The translations under genes were made by a program, and so were the position numbers. Of a stretch of 64,000 nucleotides of DNA, positions 10,883-22,070 are shown in pieces. The number at the start of each line of letters is the position of its first letter. Position 1 is the first letter of the stretch. The stretch lies in contig NBIV01000004.1 in NCBI GenBank assembly GCA_003194525.1, positions 1-64,000 of the forward strand. The letters are read 5' to 3'. This stretch comes from Gracilariopsis chorda (Eukaryota > Rhodophyta > Florideophyceae > Gracilariales > Gracilariaceae). Under the pieces are notes generated by a model, which had not been told where the DNA came from, did not search any database, and was given only the letters and a program-made list of their open reading frames with translations.

Positions 10883-11415
10883 CTTTCAACCATTTGTGGT
10901 CCACACAATAGAGCGAAGTGACATTCAAAATTCAGAATGCCAATCAAGCGACAACGGCGGAGAGCCAAGAATCAAACCCGTAAAATCACACAAACTTTCA
11001 AAAACAGAACTTCCCTACACCAAGATACGTGGTTATTGTAGACGCAGGCATATATTAGGGCTTGGAATTCAAAGCGCAAAATGCTCAGTACGTAAGGACA
11101 ACATGTGCGGGAAAGACAGGGTTTCACGTTTACTTTGCAATACTCGCGAGCTGTAGAAGCGAGCTGCAGGCGTATGTAATAAAGGCGAGCGGTAGATCCA
11201 ACCGTGCGGTAGAGCTAAGCAAGAAGTATTGTTAGACGGCGGGCATAATCACGAATGTCGGCGGCGGTGCAGGCGATGCGGTATAGCAGTGATCGAGGAA
11301 CGCAGCGAAGAGTACAGCTACGTTCGAGACAGACGGATCGCGGGAGCAGTAAAAGCGGTAAAGGCGATGATGCGTACCTCATTCGAGAAAAGGGGCGGGA
11401 ACGCGTAGGCCACAG
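10883..11415. other. Flank between MULE pseudogene and element 2
   Basis: No gene recognised. Short ORFs on both strands look random. This sequence continues after element 2 at 22991, since the two sides join through the ATCTC target site. Confidence 0.4.
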
Positions 11416-11420
11416 ATCTC
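11416..11420. repeat. Target-site duplication of element 2, left copy
   Basis: ATCTC precedes the left LTR and is repeated directly after the right LTR at 22986-22990. Five base pairs is usual for Ty3/gypsy integrases. Confidence 0.9.
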
Positions 11421-12335
11421 TGTGGTGCAATCCCGGTGTGGGAAAGGCACCCAAGGCAGCTCGAAGCCTTGCTCTCTTGGAGAGGTAGGCCCAGCTGGGT
11501 AGAGCCCTCCGTGTCCCGTATGACGGGTGTAACTCCGTCGGGAGCCTGGATGTACCTCGGAGGTTTAGGGGTTAGAACGGGTCGGAACCACGGCTGGTAC
11601 GGAAGTAGCCTGCGAGCAGGGGAACAAAAGAGGGAAAGGGACCACCCGACGGGGGCGTGCGGAAAGCGGGAACAGACCCCGGAGGGGGGTGCCGATACAC
11701 ACACACGAACACGCGCCGCGCGGCGGTTAGGGGATATGAGGGGAAGAGATGGTCTCACGGTCTCACGACACACGTCGGTAATATCAATACCCAAAACTGG
11801 GGCGGAGATAGGGCCTGTACGGGCGGTCACACGACAACAATGAATACCACGAGTGGTCACAACCCACTGGGTACGACGAGCACGGTCTCCTCGGTGGTGC
11901 GAGTCGGGTGAAACTACCGGGCAAGCGATGTACCTCCGCGAGGAGTTAAACACTTCGCATGGCGAATAGAGTCAGAGCCGAACTCTCTTTTTTCTTTTCT
12001 TGGTGAGCTCGCCGTCGTGCGGCCGACGCTCAAGTACTAGTTCAGTGCAGTACAGTAGGTAGTGCACTAGCCTAAGTAAAATTAACCCCTAAACTACACT
12101 AAAATAAGTAGCCATTTTGGGCCTCCTGGCCGGGGCTGTAGCCACGTGTCCACCACCCTTGCCAGGCAAGTACCACAAAATATGAATGTTCCCATAACCA
12201 CCCTGGGTAACCCGACCGCTAATTAGCCCGGTAAACGGGGGCTAAAATTCATGCATCCCGCTTCATCGCTCGCACCGAGTACACCTCAGATATGAGTTTC
12301 ACCATCGCCCGTACGCGGGAATGTATTGCACTACA
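11421..12335 (-). repeat. 3' LTR of element 2
   Basis: 915 bp, plus-strand ends TGTGGTGCAA and ATTGCACTACA. It is nearly identical to 22071-22985; differences seen include TGCGAGCAGG versus TGCGAGAAGG and TTAGGGGATATG versus TTAGGGCATATG. The accessory gene starts 51 bp inside from this LTR, so any promoter driving it probably lies in the LTR, transcribing opposite to gag-pol. Confidence 0.95.
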
Positions 12336-12337
12336 CA

Positions 12338-12352
12338 TCCCCCTCCTTAAGG
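12338..12352 (-). promoter_or_regulatory. Polypurine tract of element 2
   Basis: The minus strand reads AAGGAGGGGGATG immediately before the 3' LTR. This is the expected site for plus-strand DNA priming. Element X has a similar GGGGGAT tract at the same place. Confidence 0.6.
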
Positions 12353-12385
12353 GCCGAAAACGAACGTGAGCATAGGCGTGAGGAG

Positions 12386-14227
12386 ATGAGGCGCGAGGGT
12401 ATAAGTAGTCCCGACAAGGGAATTGCCGAGATACTGGTCCCCCGTACCAACACGGTTACAACTGATCAACCCTCAGTACCTTCTTCAACAGACTCTGCGC
12501 CCCTCTCTGCTATGACCAACACTCCGTTTTCGAACAACCCGCCTGCGGGCGCCCCGCAGGGGACTTCCGCGAGCGGACAACCTTCCTCCGCGACGGCGGG
12601 GTTGCGGGTTCGTCACCCAACCTCTGGGTTCCTCTCCTTGCCTCTGCCTGGAGGATCGTCTCATGTTCCAACCTTGGATGCCTTGGATGCTGCGAGTATC
12701 GCCGCCTGGAATTCCGCTCAAGCGATACCGATCACTGCGACCGCCGCCGGCTGGGTGTCACCATCGACACTTTGGGCCCGCAATCCCCGGGAAGACGCTC
12801 TCCTCTTTTCGCGTGCGCCCTGGTTCCACCCCACATGGGTTTCCGACTCGGACCTCATCGACTCCTATGTGGAGGAGGGCGAGCTCCCAGGGGGACTAGG
12901 CCGGAATTTGGTCGACTCCTTCGACTGGAGGACGCGTATCGCTGTAGAGCCACAGTTCGTCGCACGGAAGCGCACCAGATATGGTTTCGAGACGCTGAAT
13001 GAAGCCCGTGCCGGGATGGCCAAGGTCGCCTACGACCGTCTCGCCCGCGCGAGTTATCCGGATGAGCTGATACCAATGGAATACAGCTTTGACCTCTCGC
13101 GGTACCGTACGTACGGTGACGTCTCATACTGCGAGAACCTTGCTGCCTACCAGCCATCTACACCGTTCCGGTCCACTCCAATAGAAGCCGGGATGCTCCT
13201 CTGGAGGCGCCCAATTCTGCGTGCAGAGTTTCGATATTTTCGTCGTCCGAATCATCGCGGATCCTTCTTCGACCGACTCCGGTTTGAGCGAAAGGCGCGC
13301 TCCCGCTTCGGGTTCCTGGTACCATACCAAAATCTCGAGGTCGAGAGGCTCCGTCCATCCGCGATGCGCGGCCAGTATGCACCTCTTCCCCATTGGTGGA
13401 GCAGGTTCAAAGTCCCGAGGGGATGCTTTGCGGAGATGCCTCCGTGCCTCAGCTACATCGGTTCACGATTAATCAACAATCCGGATTCCGGTTACTGGAC
13501 TCTCTTCCTCGCCGAATGGGCTGCTCGCGTTTCCGCGTTTCTCCTCTGGGAGGTGTACGACAAGAACCGTCTGTGGTACATTCCTCCTCACCTACGCCAG
13601 GTTATCCGCCGATTGGATCTCTATATCCCTCTGGGATCCGAAGCCAATGTGGATGAGCTTCAGTGCCTTCTGAATACCATCTATATGGTTAACTGGGATA
13701 CAGTACCAGCCTCCAACGTCCCTGACGGTGAGCCTTCCAGGCATGATCGCTCTCCAGGCCGGAGAAATCCAAACGCTGGCAACTTCGTCTTCTATGACCC
13801 TTGGGAGGTATCCGTGACTTCACGGGCTCACGCGCTAGCGTTACGCGATGTACCACGCTCCGTTCCGCGAGGCCACCTGGTTGGGTTCATGTTTTCCGAT
13901 GACTGGCACGGTTCCTACGAGGATGATCCAATGGTGGATGACGACCCCGATGAGGTGGAGGAGGCCGTAGCCCCGGGAGCGGCGATGGTCGACGATCTCG
14001 ACGGATCCGGCCAGCATGTGGCTGCTCCAGATGGCTGGAATATGGCCGCCAGTGCGGCTGCTTCTCCGTCTACCGCATCTCCGGTCCCCGTGGACCCTCA
14101 GGCCGTTGCCCTCAGGGCTCACCTCCAGTCCATTGGAGTGGTTGCGCCTTCCAACCTCACCAGCGTGAGCGAGTTATTGGCTTTCGCGTCTGCGAACTAC
14201 CAACCGCCAACGAGCGGCTCATCCTAA
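12386..14227 (+). CDS. Antisense accessory protein of element 2 (unknown family)
   Basis: This intact ORF of 613 residues starts at ATG 12386, 51 bp from the 3' LTR, and runs antisense to gag-pol. The N-terminal 120 residues are Ser/Thr/Pro-rich. The core (about residues 125-510) is rich in Trp, Tyr and Arg. The C-terminus has an acidic stretch (DDDPDEVEEA) and a Ser/Pro/Ala tail. The core is conserved in the element X copy: APWFHPT, RPILRAEFRYFRR, RFERKARSRFGFLVPYQN, WEVYDKNRLWYIP, SPGRRNP and PWE. I see no signal peptide, membrane helix, zinc finger or nuclease motif and recognise no family. Conservation between clearly diverged elements argues that the protein is made. Some plant retrotransposons carry antisense ORFs, but I see no sign that this one is related. 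Confidence 0.85.
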   Translation: MRREGISSPDKGIAEILVPRTNTVTTDQPSVPSSTDSAPLSAMTNTPFSNNPPAGAPQGTSASGQPSSATAGLRVRHPTSGFLSLPLPGGSSHVPTLDALDAASIAAWNSAQAIPITATAAGWVSPSTLWARNPREDALLFSRAPWFHPTWVSDSDLIDSYVEEGELPGGLGRNLVDSFDWRTRIAVEPQFVARKRTRYGFETLNEARAGMAKVAYDRLARASYPDELIPMEYSFDLSRYRTYGDVSYCENLAAYQPSTPFRSTPIEAGMLLWRRPILRAEFRYFRRPNHRGSFFDRLRFERKARSRFGFLVPYQNLEVERLRPSAMRGQYAPLPHWWSRFKVPRGCFAEMPPCLSYIGSRLINNPDSGYWTLFLAEWAARVSAFLLWEVYDKNRLWYIPPHLRQVIRRLDLYIPLGSEANVDELQCLLNTIYMVNWDTVPASNVPDGEPSRHDRSPGRRNPNAGNFVFYDPWEVSVTSRAHALALRDVPRSVPRGHLVGFMFSDDWHGSYEDDPMVDDDPDEVEEAVAPGAAMVDDLDGSGQHVAAPDGWNMAASAAASPSTASPVPVDPQAVALRAHLQSIGVVAPSNLTSVSELLAFASANYQPPTSGSS

Positions 14228-15347
14228 GTCAGGATCCTGGACCGTGGCACACACACCTGATATAGGTTCGCGCTTAACGCTCCATAGCTTGTGGTAAACG
14301 ACTTCCTTCTTCTATATCCGTATGTTCGGACTCTTCTTTTTTTCTTCTTCATAGCATCTTCATGCTGGACCGCTAGGCGGTATTCTTCATTAAACCTTTA
14401 CTTCGGTCGGTCCGCTAGGCGGTGTGACGTCCAATCACCATTGGTTTCCCTATCCAGTCCATTACTTCGTGTAATCTTCTGTAGCCAGATCTCTTCCTGT
14501 GTCCTCTTCTCTTCGGAGACTTCTCTTCCGTCTTCGGAATCTTCTGCATAGTGCAGTGTATCGTCCTACCCAACCTGGGCCATGTCCAAAGTGGATAGGA
14601 GTGGGAACCGCGTCCGGCGGTGGTAGGTTATCACCTTGGAACGAGGAAGGTGCTGAATGGGCTCCCATGTGTCCTCTTCCGGGGGTATCCGTACCATCGG
14701 ACCTGGTAAAACCACACTCCTTTGGAGTCCAGAACATGATCCAAGATGTGGTCAACGACAAACTCCTGGTCGTACGTAGCCGGCTCCTGACCCGTCATGG
14801 CAGGGCTTAAGGGGAGAAACCTGTGAGGGGACTTGCCTGAAATTGGCGCGACCTTGCGGGCAAAGTCAGTTTTCCTCGACGCTGCGAGTGCTGGGACTTG
14901 ATACCGCATTGCGGTCTTTCCGCTTCCTAATCCTCTCCTTGTGGGGGGGCCTTCCGTTCTAACCGGATTCCCCTATTGACTCGCAGCTCGCGAGCTCTTC
15001 TCCCACGCGACCCGTGCAACTCTGGTGAGTTTGACCGTTCACGGTGAGGGAGGCGGTTCACTACGGTTCCGACGCCAGGAGGCGGATTGCCATGCATCAC
15101 ACACTGTGATTGGCTGGCCCCTGGCGGCAAGTGTCGCGCGCGGTCTTTCTACGACGCGGGTCTTGACTGTACTCCTGACGCCGGCCGGCGGTATGTACGT
15201 GTACACCTTTCCACGGTTTGGAATTTCGGGCTTCATCCGCGTGACAGTGGCGTCACAGTGTCCATTTGTGGGGCTCTGCGGTAACGCACGCAGTGTCAAC
15301 CACACTCTCCGTGTCCGCGGTTGCTTTTCAGCTCACCACGAAACTGG
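14228..15347. other. Element 2 internal spacer between accessory gene and pol
   Basis: It holds the chromodomain remnant (14615-14780) and otherwise degenerate sequence. The two genes face each other here, so the 3' ends of sense and antisense transcripts probably lie in this interval. Confidence 0.5.
14615..14780 (-). pseudogene. Chromodomain remnant downstream of integrase, element 2
   Basis: The minus strand encodes EFVVDHILDHVLDSKGVWF, then VRWYGYP. After a frame change it continues EEDTWEPIQHLPRSKV. Together these match a chromodomain (conserved aromatic and WEP positions), which chromoviruses carry at the integrase C-terminus to target chromatin. It is separated from the pol ORF end (15348) by roughly 570 bp with stops, so it is not part of an open frame in this copy. 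Confidence 0.7.
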
Positions 15348-18300
15348 TTATGACCGAGCTTGTATGTGCTCCGTGCTCGGAGATATCATTCGCCACATTA
15401 GTGACCACACCGAGTCCGGTTCATTACTTCCTCCTTCGCTACCCAGCGACTCGCTCGACAGGGGTGCATCCGGGTCCGCGGAGACGGCCTTCTCGCTTCG
15501 TGATGCGTTCAACTCCTCCCTGCTCCGGGGGTGCTCATCAGACGATGCCGTATTCCCGATGCCGGCTCGTCCACTGTTCCCAACCTTCTCCCGTGCCGGG
15601 CTTACCACGCGTTCCGTGACGGCAGTACCCTTGCTCTGAAGGGCCTCGGTTAGCGCAGAGTGCGGCGCGAGGGAACTTGCTCGCGAAGCCGTATGAAACG
15701 GGAAACCGTCCGACGCTGGAGCTTCCTTCCGCGATGGCGCGATCGATTCCCGTCCCTCCCCCTCCTTAGGTGAGAGGGCGGTGGGTTCAGGCTGAAGGAC
15801 CTCCGCGGGCGGAGTAACGGTTAGGCGTTTGGGGTCAAGCGTGCGTTGCATGATACGCGCGGCGCGCTCAACCGGTTGATCGGCAATCGGAAGATCCGAG
15901 AGTCCCCGTTCCGGGTGCGGTAAGACGGGTGGGCGGGACGGAAGCAGATTATCCGTTGGCGGAGTTACGAGGTCATCCTCCGGGATTGTCACGAGCGGTG
16001 ATGAGCCCTCAGGGGGCGCAGGCGCGTGGGCTACGCGGTCGCGTGAGACGCGTTCGAACTGGTTATCGATGTCCAGTACGACTGTGTCGTCGGCGACGGA
16101 AACCACCCGATAGGGTCCATTCACTATCGGTGACAACTTGTGGCGCTTCTCCTTTTCGGGATTATAATATTCCTTTCGCAGGAAGACAGAATCCCCTTCC
16201 GAGACCTGGGGTATCGGGGTACGAATCTTCGCGTCGAAGTTCTGTTTGTATGCCTCCTGGGCTTTTCCCATAGCCTTTCGGGCGGTAGGGACCATGTTCT
16301 TCAACCATTCCTTCCAGAAATCTCGATATAACATTGGTGAAGGGTACCCCGAGACGTTCGGTTGCGCTTCAATAGCCATGGGTGGCGGAATCCGAGACAG
16401 GACCAGCTCAAATGGAGCGAGGGTCGTGACCCGGTGTACCTGGGTGTTATACGCGTACGTAATAGCGTCCGTGTACAAGTCCCATTCCATGGGGTGATCC
16501 GAAACATACGCGCGCAGTGCGTTGAGCATAGTACGATTGAATCGTTCCACTTGTCCGTTACACTGTGGGTGGTAAGTGGTAGTAAACATATTCTTGATTC
16601 CCAAGATTCTACATACGTCCTGAAAGAACTTTGAGGTAAATTGAGATCCGTTGTCGGAGAGTAGATGTACCGGCGGGCCGTAAGTAAAGACCCAGTGGGT
16701 TACGAACGCACGCGCAACCACGTCCGCGGTAATCCGTTTAAGCGGTACTGTTCTCACCAACTTTGAGAAGCGGTCAGTAATGACGAGAAGATACTTGTAA
16801 CCACGTTTGGTTTTGACAAGCTCGCCCAAGATATCAATAGTGACATATTCGAGTGGCGCCCGTGCCGGGAATCGTGTTAACTTCTTCGAGTACTTCCGAA
16901 GTTTCACATTATTCTTCGCACATTCCACGCACGAGCGGCGAACTGCATAGGAGTCAAATGCCATAGCAGGCCAATAGAAGTCCCTGCGAAGGGTCAGGTA
17001 TAGTTTCCTCCCGCCGGGATGTGCACCCAACTTCGCGTAATGCGATAGATGCAAGACGCGCTGCTGCAGCGTGTGAAGTACAACGATCTGTGGGGCCCGC
17101 GTCAGCGACCTGACTAGGTAGCCTCGATCGTTCACCGCAAAGGGTATCTGTGCACCCCCGTTAAGACGGGCACGAATCTGGGCACAGAAAGGATCCTGCT
17201 GTTGTTCACGGATCATTTCCTCAGAGGATATGGGAACAACCTGGCCATCCGGAGGATCCGTAGGGCTTGCAGCCATAATATCATCACAGATGTCATCCCC
17301 ATTCACGCCTGGGTCGTCTTCTTCCGTTCCCTCCGGGGATTTTGCCATGAAACATGGTATTTCCAGATCGTCGACCGGTTCGGTTTCCGCTGATGTTCCT
17401 AAGCGCGATAGGGCGTCAGCCTGAGTATTCAGGGATCCCTTCTTGTAGAGGACATCAAATGTAAATTCCGAGAGTCGGAGACGCCAACGCATGAGGCGGC
17501 CCGACGGTTCTCGAATTTCGAGTAGCCAACGGAGAGCCGAGTGATCGGTGTGAACCTGGAAATGGTTACCCATAAGGTATGGGCGAAGCGTTGCCAACGC
17601 CCAAACAACAGCAAGACACTCCTTCTCGGACACCGAGTAGTTGCGCTCGTGAACGTTCAACGAACGTGACCAATATCCGATCGGATGTCTTTCTCCTTCT
17701 TCCGTGACTTGAAACAACGCACAACCCACCTGGTGGGCACTTGAGTCAGTATCCACTTCGAAGGGTAAGTCCGGGTGCGGTAAGGCCAGAACTGGCGGGG
17801 ACGTTACAGCGTCGACAAGAGACGAGAATGCTGACGACTCAGCCTCGTCAAAGACGTCCAGTTCGGTGGGTTGTCCTTTCCAGAGGAGTGCGTTAAGCGG
17901 TGCTGACAAGTCGGCGAAGTTCGGGACGAGTCGGCGATATACATTGCAAAGTCCTAGGAAGGATCGAAGCTCCGTTTGATTAGTCGGATGTTTCGCCTCT
18001 CGAAGTGATTTCACTCTTGCTTCATCGATTGAAAGCTGTCCAGGGCGGATGATGTGTCCCAGATATTTTACCGAATCGGCGCAGAACTCACACTTTCCCA
18101 GCTTCAGGGTGATGCCCGCGTTGCGGAGCACTGTCAAGACTTCCCGGACATGGGACAGGTGATCGTCCAAGTTATTGGAGAACACTATAATGTCGTCCAA
18201 GTATACCAGACAGCTGGTCCATTTGAACCTCGCCAAGGGGATATCGATTGCCCGTTGGAATGTAGCTGGGGCATTCGTCAGTCCAAACGGCATTCGCTTA

Positions 18301-18700
18301 AAGCGATATAGTCCTTGATGGCACACAAACGCGGTCTTATCACGATCTTCTTTCCTAATAGGGACCTGCCAGTATCCCGAATTGGCATCAAGGGTAGTGA
18401 ACACCGTGGCGCTCCCCAGGGAGTCAATGTACTCGTCCATTCGTGGAATCGGATAGACGTCCTTGACTGTAACCGCATTCAGGCGGCGGTAATCCACACA
18501 GAAACGCCATGATCCATCCGCTTTCGGAACAAGGACAACAGGAGAAGCCCAAGGGGATTGTGCTGCTTCGATAACTCCAGCTCGCAGCATCTTCTCCACC
18601 TGAGATTTCTCTTCCCCCCTTGCTTTAGGGCCTGCCCGATACGGGTGCTGTGCAATAGGCCGTGTATCCGGCAACAAATCAATCCGATGTTCGGTTACCT
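15348..18700 (-). CDS. Pol of element 2: reverse transcriptase, RNase H, integrase
   Basis: An open frame of at least 1109 codons, with no ATG at its start because it is the continuation of a polyprotein. Reverse transcriptase carries KADGSWRFCVDYR, FGLTNAPATFQ and the YLDD active site. RNase H follows (EVDTDSSAHQVGCAL, EKECLAVVWAL, VHTDHSAL). Integrase has an HHCC zinc region (HYAKLGAHP...CVECAK) and the DDE core (VTIDILGE, LSDNGSQFTS, GQVERFN). A long Pro/Ser/Glu-rich tail ends at 15348. Compared with element 1, 28 nt are missing just upstream (near 18714), so this part is out of frame with the protease. The enzyme could only act if complemented or reached by another frameshift. Confidence 0.92.
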
Positions 18701-19881
18701 CTATCGTCCCCAGGGAACCGTGTCACGAAACTTCTCACGATGAGATTCATTAATGTGATCCAGATCCAACTTATCCAAAGCCTGTTCTGGGTCTAACGCA
18801 GTATCTGCCGATGCTGAAGTCGTGCTTTTCTGAGCTTCTTCGACAGTCGAATCTGAACTTTCCCGGGCGGAATCCAACAGAATGAACGGGACCTCCTCCC
18901 CTTCCTTAGGGTCTTGTATTCCGAGAACGTCGGATATCGGAATCTTTGTAGGAAGGATAGCCAACGGATGCGGGATCATGTTGCCCAGGAACTGGTTTTT
19001 AACCAACCACTGAGTGGTAGTTCCGAGGTTAGCAACGAGAACCTTAAAGGGTTTGTCCGGCTCGACGGATACTATCCCATTTGCTAATGCGAGACAGCGC
19101 TGTTCGTAGAGCGAGGGGAGCGGTTGAACAACCTGCAACCCGTGGTGTTTGGATGTTACTGAGACCCACACCTGAGATTCCTTCGGGATCGAAACTGGTT
19201 CCGCGACGCGAATCTTCGTAGATGCTCGATCCACATTGCACGCTTCCTGAGCAGCAGGTAAAGGTACCCGTTTACGGGAGGCGTGTCGCAAGGGCTTCCG
19301 TACAATCGGGATGGTCGAACCGTTGGCCAATTCCACGGATCTGGAGCGAGGGCGGATAGCTTCCACGAAGCGGTCACAGAAATCACAACCGAGGATGACC
19401 GGTGCAGCAAGAGAATCGCATACGATGACGTCCAACTTCACCACGTAGGTGCCTAGTCTGAGTACCAGAGGAATTGTTCCAAGAGTCTGGAGCGGGTTGT
19501 TATTAGCGTCCGCCAGATCCAGACTTGGACCAATGCGAATGCATTTCCACATGGCGGGTGGAATAATCCCGATATTGATCAGGTTCGGAGCGGCACCTGT
19601 ATCCAGGACAGATAACTGACGAACCATGAACTGGTTAGAGAGACCGAGGTCACTATAAACTTTATAGTTCCTCTTGGCCATTACCAAAACTCGATCCGGG
19701 ATGCGGAGGTTACGGGACCGTATCCACGGACGACGCAGAGCCACTAAGTGGTCCGAGCTCCGGTCTTCTTGAGCCAGTTTCCTCGTAAGGATTTTGGCAG
19801 GGGAGCGAAGCGGTGGCGCCTCAGGCGTCTTCAACTTCGGCTTGGAAGACACCCCTCCCGTGGGGGAGACTGCCAAGACTA
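18701..19881 (-). CDS. Protease part of pro-pol, element 2
   Basis: This frame opens where gag ends and has no proper ATG; the first usable codons after the slip site lead to LVLAVSPTGGVSS. It encodes the retropepsin motif VLDTGAAPNLI near 19590-19620 and ends at TAG 18701 because of a 28-nt deletion relative to element 1, before reverse transcriptase. The frame is -1 relative to gag, as in element 1. A stem-loop (CTCCC, loop CCAC, GGGAG; 19855-19868) starts 10 nt after the gag stop. Confidence 0.8.
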
Positions 19882-19888
19882 GTTTTTC
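19855..19888 (-). promoter_or_regulatory. Candidate -1 ribosomal frameshift signal, element 2
   Basis: Gag codons read CCG AAA AAC TAG, then a 10-nt spacer and a 5-bp hairpin with a 4-nt loop. Stop position, the AAAAC run and the hairpin all match element 1. Confidence 0.5.
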
Positions 19889-21921
19889 GGGACCGAATCG
19901 ACCGCTGGGTGCGGATGAGCCCGTTCCGAAAGGTTTGGGTTGTTACCGTTCGCGGTTTTCGCGGCTTCTCGAGCTTGAGCATTGTGGACCGCAGTCTTTG
20001 CGTCTTCATACGAATTACTCGGGACACGAGCCTTATGCTCCGGTGGGAGATTCTCATAATTTCCCACGATCTTCCACATCTCGCGAATGGGGAGGGTACA
20101 CTGCGACTCAGTATGACCTTCAAGGTAACAAATGTAGCAAATCAGCGGGGCTGAACGTGTTCCGGTGGCGTGGGACATCATTTCGCGGTGCTGAGGGTGT
20201 TGTGGTTGTAATGCTAGTTGCTTCGGGTTGGACTATCCCGGGCGGGAGTGTCGTGTGGCACTCGACGCGTAGGCTAGCGGGGCTGGGGGAACTCGACCGG
20301 GGTTTGCGTAAAAGGCCGGATCTACCACGGGTGGTGTAACCGTGGACGACAGTTCCGAGGTTGCCAACGACTGTTCAAGACTGCCAAGATACTGGATGTT
20401 ATCCGCAAATCCGGAAGGTGGTCCCGGGTTAGGGAGAGATGCCGAGGAAGCCTCGTTCTCGACGAAGAGAGCCTTCGACGACCGACGCCTCGGGTCTCTC
20501 GCTCTGAGGGTGTCACCCTCAGCCTGCGCGTACTGGACCAGTTCCAGATACGTTGCATTGCGCTTCTCTTCCCTGTAGCGGGACACCAGTGCCCTGATAC
20601 CAGGATCTAAACCATCCACCAGCATGGAGCAACGCTCAAAAGCGGTAAACACATTTCCACAACGATGAAACGCTTTATTCAAGCGAGTTGAATACGACGT
20701 TTCCGTTTCACCAGGCTTCTGTTTCGTATCGCGAACCGCCACGATGGCTTGACTGATTGCAGTTCCCGTCGCGTACGACCTGAGCAGGTAGTGTACAGCC
20801 TCGGGCCAGCACGTAACACCTCCTTCTGAGGCCCTGGACGAACCCCTGACCGAGTTGTACTGATCTTCAGCCATTCCTGAAAGAAAGTAGGGCAAGGCAA
20901 CGTATGCCTGCGCCTTACTCATTTCGAGTACGTGTGCTCCCTGCACAAAGCGGGCCAGAAAATCCAACACGAGGATCGGATCTTCACCGGAGAACTTCTG
21001 CTTAAACATCGTCACATTCATACGACGTATGAGATCCTTCACCCGACCGGTGTCTCTCGAACTTCGAGTGCCCGAAGAGTCTTCCAATCGGTAATAACGA
21101 TAGGACAACAGCTTCCTGTAAAGGGGATTCGTCGGTTTCAATTCCTTCAAGCCGAGATGACGGCGACCTTTCTCCCGCGCACGGATTGCTCCATGGGAGG
21201 TGTAGGTAGCCCTCGAACTAGGTTCTTCTCCGCGACGGTGGCCTCTCCCTTCACGCGATGATCTCGAAGGCGAGCTACTCGAACTTGTTTCCGAGTCGGA
21301 ACTTGACGAAACTTCATAACGATGAACTCTCTTTCCAGGGTGACGGGGGATGTGACTGGAGCGGTGTTGGGTTGAGATGACCTTCACTTCCTCCTGTCTC
21401 GGAGCGTTCAGGTCTTCTCTGAGCAACGCTTCCAGCGTGTCCATACGTCCGGTTGCCCGTATCATATGGGTTTTAACTTCCTCCACGAACTCCCGATATC
21501 CTTCTACGAAGGCAGCCGGAGTACCCAGACACTCCAGAATGGAATTCACATCAGCTCTCAGGAGACGAATATCTCCCGAATAATCCCGAGCCAGGGAGTC
21601 ACTCCATCGCCGTTCCAACTCGGGAACTTACTGCGAGAGGGAGGCGTGGGCCACATTGGCAATGTCGATTCTCGACTCGAGGAGATGGTACTTAGGCGAC
21701 CCGGGTCTCGGGGGGACGGCCGACGGCGTTTCGACCACCGGAGGTGGCGTAGTGGCCACAGCTGTCACGGCTCGAGGCACCGAGGTTGCCGATGGGATTC
21801 CTTGGGATTCCAGACCGACGGCATCGGTAAGTAGTTGTTCCGGAACGGACCTTCGTGATCTCGCCGCTGCGGCGTTCCGTTGCGGACCATTCCTGGGGGA
21901 ACTCGGAGCTGTGGGCAGCAT
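19879..21921 (-). pseudogene. Gag of element 2, two in-frame stops
   Basis: The frame aligns with the 724-residue gag of element 1 but is cut by TAA at 21628-21630 and TAG at 20233-20235. The TAG replaces the Trp that follows ..RPG in element 1. The middle ORF (20233-21618, 461 residues) carries the gag-like helical region. The short third part (19879-20181) carries a CX2CX4HX4C zinc knuckle (CYICYLEGHTESQC). Without readthrough no complete gag is made, so this copy would need particles from another element to move. Confidence 0.8.
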
Positions 21922-22047
21922 ACTGCAGATAGCCGTCCACGGCTTACTTCACCAGTCCCACGGCTTGGGAATCTCAACGAATGAGCGAAAAGGGATAAAA
22001 GGGAAAAGGGGAAGCGGACTTCCGACAGGCCGGATTGAAAGCCAAAC

Positions 22048-22068
22048 CCGTTCTAGGTCGGTAGACCA
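22048..22068 (-). promoter_or_regulatory. tRNA primer-binding site of element 2
   Basis: Two nucleotides inside the 5' LTR the minus strand reads TGGTCTACCGACCTAGAA. This matches 17 of 18 nt of the site in element 1 and is complementary to a tRNA ending GGTAGACCA. The primer tRNA is not identified. Confidence 0.6.
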
Positions 22069-22070
22069 CT

